Assembly (NCBI GenBank): GCA_024688685.1
Contig: JAILDX010000035.1
Span: forward strand, 1-64,000
Source: Saccharofermentans sp.
Lineage (GTDB): Bacteria; Bacillota; Clostridia; Saccharofermentanales; Saccharofermentanaceae
Reading direction: 5' to 3'
DNA length: 64,000 nucleotides
The translations under genes and the position numbers were made by a program. Every line of letters begins with the position of its first letter. Within the stretch, counting starts at the first letter, position 1. Positions 59,470 through 64,000 of this stretch are shown one piece after another. The notes under the pieces were generated by a model that was given only the letters and a program-made list of their open reading frames with translations, was not told where the DNA came from and made no database searches.

Positions 59470-59730
59470 ATGAAGATCAAAGATTCATTTATTTCGCACG
59501 AGAGCGACGGAGAGAGCATGCTGATCCCAACGGGTGATGCAAAGTTCTCAGGTATAGTTAAGGGCAATTCCACACTGGGCGCGATCATCGGTTATCTCAT
59601 GGAGGAGACGACTGAGGAAGAGGTCGTAGGCAAGATGATGTCCCGTTTCGATGCTCCGCGTGAGATCATTGCAAGAGACGTTCAGAAAGTAATTAGCGAG
59701 CTTAGGGGTATAGGCGCACTCGATGAGTGA
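59470..59730 (+). CDS. PqqD-like peptide chaperone (RRE)
   Basis: 86 aa, the size of stand-alone PqqD proteins. The pattern fits: an N-terminal strand pair with SDGESMLIPTGDAKFSGIV, NSTLGAIIGYLMEET, TEEEVVGKMMSRFD and a final helix ARDVQKVISELRGIGAL. PqqD-type proteins bind the leader peptide and hand it to the radical SAM enzyme. CAGGAG precedes the ATG. It overlaps the peptidase gene by 8 bp. Confidence 0.85.
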   Translation: MKIKDSFISHESDGESMLIPTGDAKFSGIVKGNSTLGAIIGYLMEETTEEEVVGKMMSRFDAPREIIARDVQKVISELRGIGALDE

Positions 59731-60187
59731 CGTTAAGCCGACGACGTTTGAAGAGGAGCTTGCCAGAAACGGCAGGCTCATCTATTCGAATCACGGCTGC
59801 AGTATGCTCCCCCTGATCAAGCAGGGAAGGGATCTCGTTGTTATCGTCAGACCGCCGGAATCAGGACGGCTGAAGAAATACGATGTTCCTCTCTACAGGC
59901 GCGGTGACAGCCCGAAATGCGTCCTCCACAGGATAATACGCGTTACTGACACAGGTTATGTCATCCGCGGCGACAACACCTATTTCAAGGAGAACGACAT
60001 TACTGACAAAGAGATTATCGGAGTTCTGTCCTGCGTCGTCAGGAAAGGGCACGAAGTGTCTGTTGAGTCATTCGGGTATAAACTCTATTCGCGTGTATGG
60101 AACTTTATCTATCCGCTGAGGTTCTGTTATGTCAAGGTGCGTTCGTTTGGCGGGCGCGTGCTGAGGAAGATGGGGCTGAGGAAGTAA
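59723..60187 (+). CDS. S26-family signal peptidase-like protein (Ser/His type)
   Basis: 154 aa. Catalytic Ser26 lies in NHGCSMLPLIKQG, the Ser-Met-x-Pro box of S24/S26 peptidases. VLHRIIRV carries His68 at the general-base position, as in SipW/archaeal signal peptidases, and RGDNTYFKE is the conserved later box. No clear N-terminal membrane anchor is visible; a weak hydrophobic segment lies near the C-terminus. As the last gene of the maturase cluster it is the best candidate for removing the leader peptide from the modified precursor. It is followed at once by family C repeat C1. Confidence 0.82.
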   Translation: MSDVKPTTFEEELARNGRLIYSNHGCSMLPLIKQGRDLVVIVRPPESGRLKKYDVPLYRRGDSPKCVLHRIIRVTDTGYVIRGDNTYFKENDITDKEIIGVLSCVVRKGHEVSVESFGYKLYSRVWNFIYPLRFCYVKVRSFGGRVLRKMGLRK

Positions 60188-60199
60188 GGGAGTACATAA

Positions 60200-60314
60200 G
60201 TTGCACCCACAAGTTGCACCCACTATGGTGGGTGCAAAACAGGTAGAATCCGGAACAAATTACCAGAAAGCAGGCATATATGCACCCACCGTGGGTGTAA
60301 ACGGTGGGTGCAAA
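60200..60314. repeat. Family C palindromic repeat, copy C1
   Basis: Built on the motif m = TTGCACCCAC. The order is m, m, inverted m, then a spacer (containing AAATTACCAGAAA and CAGGCA), then m, inverted m, inverted m. This gives terminal inverted repeats and two internal hairpins in 115 bp. It begins 12 bp after the S26-like gene and ends 8 bp from the stop codon of the convergent nuclease-like gene. Copy C3 (62231-62342) has the same order. Confidence 0.88.
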
Positions 60315-60321
60315 GAACTGC

Positions 60322-61086
60322 TTAGTCAATGTAGATATCATTTATCGAGGCTTCGATAGCGGATAATATCATTTGCTTAATCAGTTCTGCATCAACTTGA
60401 GAACTGTCTGCTATACGAACAACAATAAAGTCCTTTCCCTCGATAAGACCGGCCATCATCATCTTGGTGGTATTGTTGAAGGATTTGAAATTATACGCTG
60501 ATGAATCGATCGCTCCGTCAATCTCCAGTATCAGTACTTTTTCTATCTCCGGCACGTAGAACATGAGATCGGGACAGACACAACTGAACTGATCAAATCT
60601 AATCAGAACTTCGGTCTTATATAAGTAATCGAGAGCTTCCATTATTTGAGCCCCGATAATCTCGTTTTTTGAACGGAAGTTCTGAAGGTTATGAGTCAGC
60701 TTTCCTTTCTGATGAACATTCTCGTTTGCCTTTGCGTTCTCGAAAAACTCAAGACTAATCGGATCCGGCCTGATTTTTCTAAGCGGAAACTTAATGTCTC
60801 GTGGTTCACAAACGTAAGTTGCTCTCCAGGTTTTTAAGCTGTCTTCGAGCTTCGCCTTAAGCATAATGTATTCTTCGATTTGTTTGGTGTACTCCTTTCC
60901 CTTAGGCGAAGACGTATAGTAGCGGTGTCTGTTGATGCGAGTTACGCGTGAATCATTCGGGTCATAGGTTACATAGATGCAGCGGCGGCCGCGGCAAACA
61001 GAAAAATACCCATGCGCGACCTGCTTCAGCCTGTACCTGAAATAACCGATCTTTAATTCAAGATGTCTCTTTGATATAGTAATCAT
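60322..61086 (-). CDS. PD-(D/E)XK-like nuclease-family protein, flanked by family C motifs
   Basis: 254 aa, the same length and plan as the protein at 16482-17246. The N-terminal half is basic (RYRLKQVAHGYFSVCRGRR, long helical segment near 80-110). The C-terminal half has FRSKNEIIGAQIMEAL, PDLMFYVPEIEKV and ILEIDGAIDSS, matching the Glu, PD, Glu positions of restriction-endonuclease-like folds, again without the usual lysine. No Shine-Dalgarno is visible before the ATG, so the start is less certain. A full family C element touches its 3' side and a single TGCACCCAC motif lies 134 bp upstream of its start. Confidence 0.58.
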   Translation of the reverse strand: MITISKRHLELKIGYFRYRLKQVAHGYFSVCRGRRCIYVTYDPNDSRVTRINRHRYYTSSPKGKEYTKQIEEYIMLKAKLEDSLKTWRATYVCEPRDIKFPLRKIRPDPISLEFFENAKANENVHQKGKLTHNLQNFRSKNEIIGAQIMEALDYLYKTEVLIRFDQFSCVCPDLMFYVPEIEKVLILEIDGAIDSSAYNFKSFNNTTKMMMAGLIEGKDFIVVRIADSSQVDAELIKQMILSAIEASINDIYID

Positions 61087-61120
61087 AGCGTTAGTCTACT
61101 ATGAAGGAATATCAAAAAAG

Positions 61121-61229
61121 CTCCGAAATTCTCCGAAATTAGTGCAATTGTATTTTTGTTCACAATTATCGGAAACGACTGTTATTATTGCGTTTTACGA
61201 ATATGGACAGGGGCAGGAATGCACCCACA
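61121..61229. repeat. Short direct repeat and lone family C half-site (C2)
   Basis: CTCCGAAATT is repeated head to tail at 61121-61140. TGCACCCACA at 61220-61229 is one arm of family C without a partner. Both lie in the 234-bp gap upstream of the minus-strand nuclease-like gene; the rest of the gap is AT-rich. Confidence 0.6.
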
Positions 61230-61320
61230 TCAATTGAAAAAAGTGTTAATTTCTGTATTTGCTTTATTATTGGTTGTTTTTTGAATATAATATATTTACA
61301 AAACAAGGAGGTAGATTATT

Positions 61321-61722
61321 ATGGCTGTTTGTAACAACTGCGGACACGATAATGCTGATGGCAAGGTGTTCTGTGAGAACTGCGGAAGCGAGCTGGGGAC
61401 ATCAAAGATCCTCGAGCAGTATTCGGTCGATGAGCCTTTCTCTGCATCGACAGTAGGAACAACAGGTAATGTGGAGAATGGCAACTATAATGATTATAAG
61501 ACTATCTGTCTTCTGGCTATGATCTTCGGTATTGCAGGTTTCCTTATTAATCCTTTGTATCTGGTCAGCCTTGCAGGTATCGTGCTTGGAATCATCGGAC
61601 AGATCAATTCCGTAAACTATAAGACATGGGCTATGGTTGGATGGATCTGCGGAGGTGTTTCCATTATCGTTCAGTTCTTCTTTGATCTCTTCTGCACAGC
61701 AGGTATCGGATTCTTCTGCTGA
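61321..61722 (+). CDS. Zinc-ribbon membrane protein (DUF4190-like)
   Basis: 133 aa. A zinc ribbon opens the protein (CNNCGHDN, CENCGSEL), followed by a linker and two to three membrane segments (about 55-130), with the small-residue pattern GIVLGIIGQ typical of DUF4190-like proteins. Function unknown. GGAGG lies about 9 nt before the ATG. The DUF2752 gene follows 12 nt after its stop, and the two are often neighbours in Clostridia. Confidence 0.8.
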   Translation: MAVCNNCGHDNADGKVFCENCGSELGTSKILEQYSVDEPFSASTVGTTGNVENGNYNDYKTICLLAMIFGIAGFLINPLYLVSLAGIVLGIIGQINSVNYKTWAMVGWICGGVSIIVQFFFDLFCTAGIGFFC

Positions 61723-61733
61723 TGCCGGTGTAG

Positions 61734-62195
61734 ATGACTGATAACAGAAAGCGTTTGACAGGTTTTGTGGCAGCAACCATCGTTTTGGTGGTTGCTGTTA
61801 TTGTTTTCTTCGTGTTTAGGGCACGCTTGATAAGCGGAGGGGATGTTGCTTTTCGTGAGGGCCCGTGTCAGTTCTCACAGTTGTACCATCTTTACTGTCC
61901 CGGATGCGGAGGCACGAGATCGATAGTCAGTCTTCTCAAGTTCGATATTATAGGTTCGATAGTGGCAAACCCTGTTCCGGTATATGCGATCGCACTGTTT
62001 ATACATGTCTGGGTGTCGCTTCTGCATAACATTATAGCCGGGAACAAAGGGCGGCTCTGGCGAATAATCTACGAGTGGGAGATAGTCGGGATAATAGTTG
62101 TTATCGCGGGGAACTTTATCCTGCGCAATCTGCTGCTGGTGCTGTTCGGGATCGACCCGCTGGGCGATATGGCGGGATTCTGGCAGGGAATGTGA
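61734..62195 (+). CDS. DUF2752-family membrane protein
   Basis: 153 aa. An N-terminal membrane segment (GFVAATIVLVVAVIVFFVF) is followed by the DUF2752 signature LYCPGCGGTRSIVSLLKFD and two further membrane segments near 80-100 and 120-140. The function of the family is unknown. It lies 12 nt after the zinc-ribbon gene, with a weak ribosome binding site, which suggests coupling. Family C copy C3 follows the stop by 36 bp. Confidence 0.82.
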   Translation: MTDNRKRLTGFVAATIVLVVAVIVFFVFRARLISGGDVAFREGPCQFSQLYHLYCPGCGGTRSIVSLLKFDIIGSIVANPVPVYAIALFIHVWVSLLHNIIAGNKGRLWRIIYEWEIVGIIVVIAGNFILRNLLLVLFGIDPLGDMAGFWQGM

Positions 62196-62230
62196 CTGAT
62201 GTGCCTGATTGGCGCGGAAATAGTCTATGA

Positions 62231-62342
62231 TGCACCCACAAGTTGCACCCACCATGGTGGGTGCAAAACCGTTAGACTATAGAAAGAATTACCAGAAAAC
62301 AGGCAAATTTGCACCCACGGTGGGTGCAAGTGGTGGGTGCAA
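62231..62342. repeat. Family C palindromic repeat, copy C3
   Basis: Same order of TTGCACCCAC motifs as C1 (direct, direct, inverted; spacer with GAATTACCAGAAAACAGG; direct, inverted, inverted). Palindromes GCACCCACCATGGTGGGTGC and GCACCCACGGTGGGTGC are perfect or nearly so. It lies between the DUF2752 gene and the ABC transporter gene; no nuclease gene is adjacent to this copy. The rest of 62343-62446 shows nothing that I recognise. Confidence 0.88.
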
Positions 62343-62446
62343 GCAGCGGGCCTAAGCAGCGGATACAAACATCTATTACAAGCACCAATGGCTCCAACTA
62401 TTCTCTTCCACTTGCAAACCCCCGCCCGCAATAGGATAATCTACTT

Positions 62447-64000
62447 ATGGCATCCAAAAAGAATCGAAACGCACTTAAATGGATAATTCATGTTCCGGGG
62501 AGGAGCAGGATATACGTTGTCCTTCTTATGTTTCTTCAGACGATATACGGCGGGACCGGTGTTTTCTATGCGCTTTTCATGAAAGACATCGTCGATGAAG
62601 CTGTTGCAGGGCACAAGGACGGTTTTATCCGCAACGTTTTCTGTATAGTTACTCTCATTTGCGTGCAGGTGATTCTGAACACGCTGATAAGCCGTTTCTC
62701 GGAACTCGCCAGATCGAGCATCGAGAATAAGTTCAAGGAACGGCTCTTTGATAATATACTGAGAAGGGATTACTCGCGGGTCACAGCGATACATTCAGGC
62801 GAGTGGATCAACAGGATGACAAACGATGCCGTTCTTATGGCCAACGGTGTTGTTGAGATAGTGCCGTCGCTGTGCGGAATGGTGGTAAGGATGATATGCG
62901 CCGCCATTATGATAACGATAATCGACTGGCGTATCGCCGTAATAATGATCCCTGTCGGTGCCGTCGTCGGTCTTATAACATACTCGTTAAGGAAAAAACT
63001 CAAGACACTTCACAAGGACATTCAGGAAAAGGACGGTAAGCTCCGTGTATTCCTTCAGGAGAATATCGGAAGCCTGATAATGATAAGATCGTTCTCTTCT
63101 CAGGGACAGGTAGAGGCTGAGGCGGACGGATACATGAACGCTCACAAAAAGGCGAGGATGCGCAGGAACAAGTTCCAGAACATTACAAACGCAGGTTTCA
63201 GCATTGCCATGAACGGCATGTATTTCCTGGGTATATTCTACGGCGGCTGGGGCATACTGAACGGAACGATCACCTATGGTACGCTTATGGCTATTACTCA
63301 GCTGATCAGCCAGATACAGGGTCCCATCGTTAACATAACGGGAATTATCCCGAGAATATTCACGATCACAGCGAGTGCGGAGAGAATGATGGAAATCGAG
63401 TCATACGAAGACCAGAGTTCCGAGAGCGCGACGATAGAGGAGATAGGCGACTACTATCACAATTCTTTCGCGGCTGTGGGCATAAAGGATGCGGAGTTTA
63501 CCTACTATTCCGAGACGGAAGAGATGCCCAAGGTGCTGAGCGGGGTCTCATGCGAGATCGCCAAGGGCGATTATGTTGCGTTCACCGGACACTCCGGGTG
63601 CGGCAAATCGACTGTTATTAAATTATTGATGAGCATCTATAAGTTGGATGCCGGTGAATTGTATGTAAGAGATGTTTATAATAACGAGACCAGCCTGCCC
63701 AAAGAGGCGAAGAATATGTTTGCTTACGTGCCGCAGGGTAATCTGCTGATGAGTGGGACTGTTAGGGATGTGGTGTGTTTCGCGGATAAGAAGAGGAAGA
63801 ACGATCAGGCTGCAATAGATAGAGCACTGTCTATAGCTTGTGCGACGGAGTTTATCGGGGAACTCGATGACGGAATAGATACGCTGCTGGGTGAACGCGG
63901 CACGGGCCTTTCAGAAGGACAGATGCAGCGTCTTGCCATAGCAAGAGCGGTATTCTCCGAAAGACCGGTACTTCTGCTCGACGAGGCGACGAGCGCTCTT
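62447..64000 (+). CDS. ABC exporter, fused membrane and ATPase domains (cut by the window edge)
   Basis: The frame is open from ATG 62447 to the end of the window (518 codons). Residues about 15-310 form a six-segment ABC exporter membrane domain. The ATPase domain begins near 345: Walker A GHSGCGKST (near 382), Q-loop YVPQGNLLMSG, signature LSEGQMQRLAIARA (near 488) and Walker B LLLDEATSAL at the edge. There is no N-terminal C39 peptidase domain. It could export the modified peptide of the nearby maturase cluster after cleavage by the S26-like peptidase, but repeats and three other genes lie between them, so this is only a suggestion. A weak AGGAT site precedes the ATG. Confidence 0.9.
   Translation, partial: MASKKNRNALKWIIHVPGRSRIYVVLLMFLQTIYGGTGVFYALFMKDIVDEAVAGHKDGFIRNVFCIVTLICVQVILNTLISRFSELARSSIENKFKERLFDNILRRDYSRVTAIHSGEWINRMTNDAVLMANGVVEIVPSLCGMVVRMICAAIMITIIDWRIAVIMIPVGAVVGLITYSLRKKLKTLHKDIQEKDGKLRVFLQENIGSLIMIRSFSSQGQVEAEADGYMNAHKKARMRRNKFQNITNAGFSIAMNGMYFLGIFYGGWGILNGTITYGTLMAITQLISQIQGPIVNITGIIPRIFTITASAERMMEIESYEDQSSESATIEEIGDYYHNSFAAVGIKDAEFTYYSETEEMPKVLSGVSCEIAKGDYVAFTGHSGCGKSTVIKLLMSIYKLDAGELYVRDVYNNETSLPKEAKNMFAYVPQGNLLMSGTVRDVVCFADKKRKNDQAAIDRALSIACATEFIGELDDGIDTLLGERGTGLSEGQMQRLAIARAVFSERPVLLLDEATSAL

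Overview
The window is about 64 kb of a chromosome from an anaerobic Bacillota, most likely a gut or rumen Clostridia (Oscillospiraceae/Saccharofermentans-like or Lachnospiraceae-like). Supporting signs are AGGAGG-type ribosome binding sites, lipoproteins and an LPXTG-like sorting signal (SPQTG), many BspA-type leucine-rich-repeat surface proteins, c-di-GMP enzymes, small zinc-ribbon membrane proteins and no outer-membrane genes. No rRNA, tRNA, phage or classical insertion sequence was seen. Three genes look damaged: a transglutaminase-like lipoprotein with one in-frame stop, a tRNA-dihydrouridine synthase with a one-base frameshift, and an N-terminally cut surface protein.

Layout. 0.2-30 kb is a mixed region: an EAL phosphodiesterase, the broken lipoprotein, a two-component system divergent from an HtrA protease, a membrane adenylate cyclase, dus, small lipoprotein and acetyltransferase genes, a PD-(D/E)XK-like nuclease gene bracketed by palindromic repeats, a serine hydrolase, an AraC/GyrI regulator, a LUD protein, a 7TM-PAS-GGDEF-EAL protein and a HerA-like ATPase divergent from zinc-ribbon proteins.

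30.2-53.3 kb is an array of eight large secreted paralogues. All share a C-terminal region of about 300 residues that I do not recognise. It is joined to different N-termini: transglutaminase-like, CAP/SCP, BspA-type LRR_5, Ig-like/MBG-like repeats or an unknown domain. Five transcription starts in the array have the same promoter form (TTGATA/T, 17 bp, TAWAAT-like), and two terminators are identical, as expected after tandem duplication. A HigBA toxin-antitoxin module, a Ser/Thr-rich membrane protein and an O-antigen-ligase-family protein lie among the paralogues.

53.3-60.2 kb looks like an uncharacterised RiPP locus: a 34-residue peptide gene, then (after rfbA, a nucleotidyltransferase/aminotransferase fusion and a YvcK-like gene) a tightly packed radical SAM/SPASM maturase, HPr-kinase-like protein, PqqD-like protein and S26-type peptidase. 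After an intervening nuclease gene and two small membrane proteins comes an ABC exporter cut off by the window edge.

The intergenic DNA is unusually rich in short palindromic repeats. I separate four families: A (TGTGTTA hairpins, 4 copies), B (48-bp and 46-bp units, 6 copies), C (TGCACCCAC, 2 full copies and one half-site) and D (128 bp, 1 copy). A second nuclease-family gene at 60.3-61.1 kb lies against family C, as the first lies between two copies of family A. This repeated pairing of one protein family with two different palindrome families is the most suggestive sign of an undescribed mobile or maintenance system.
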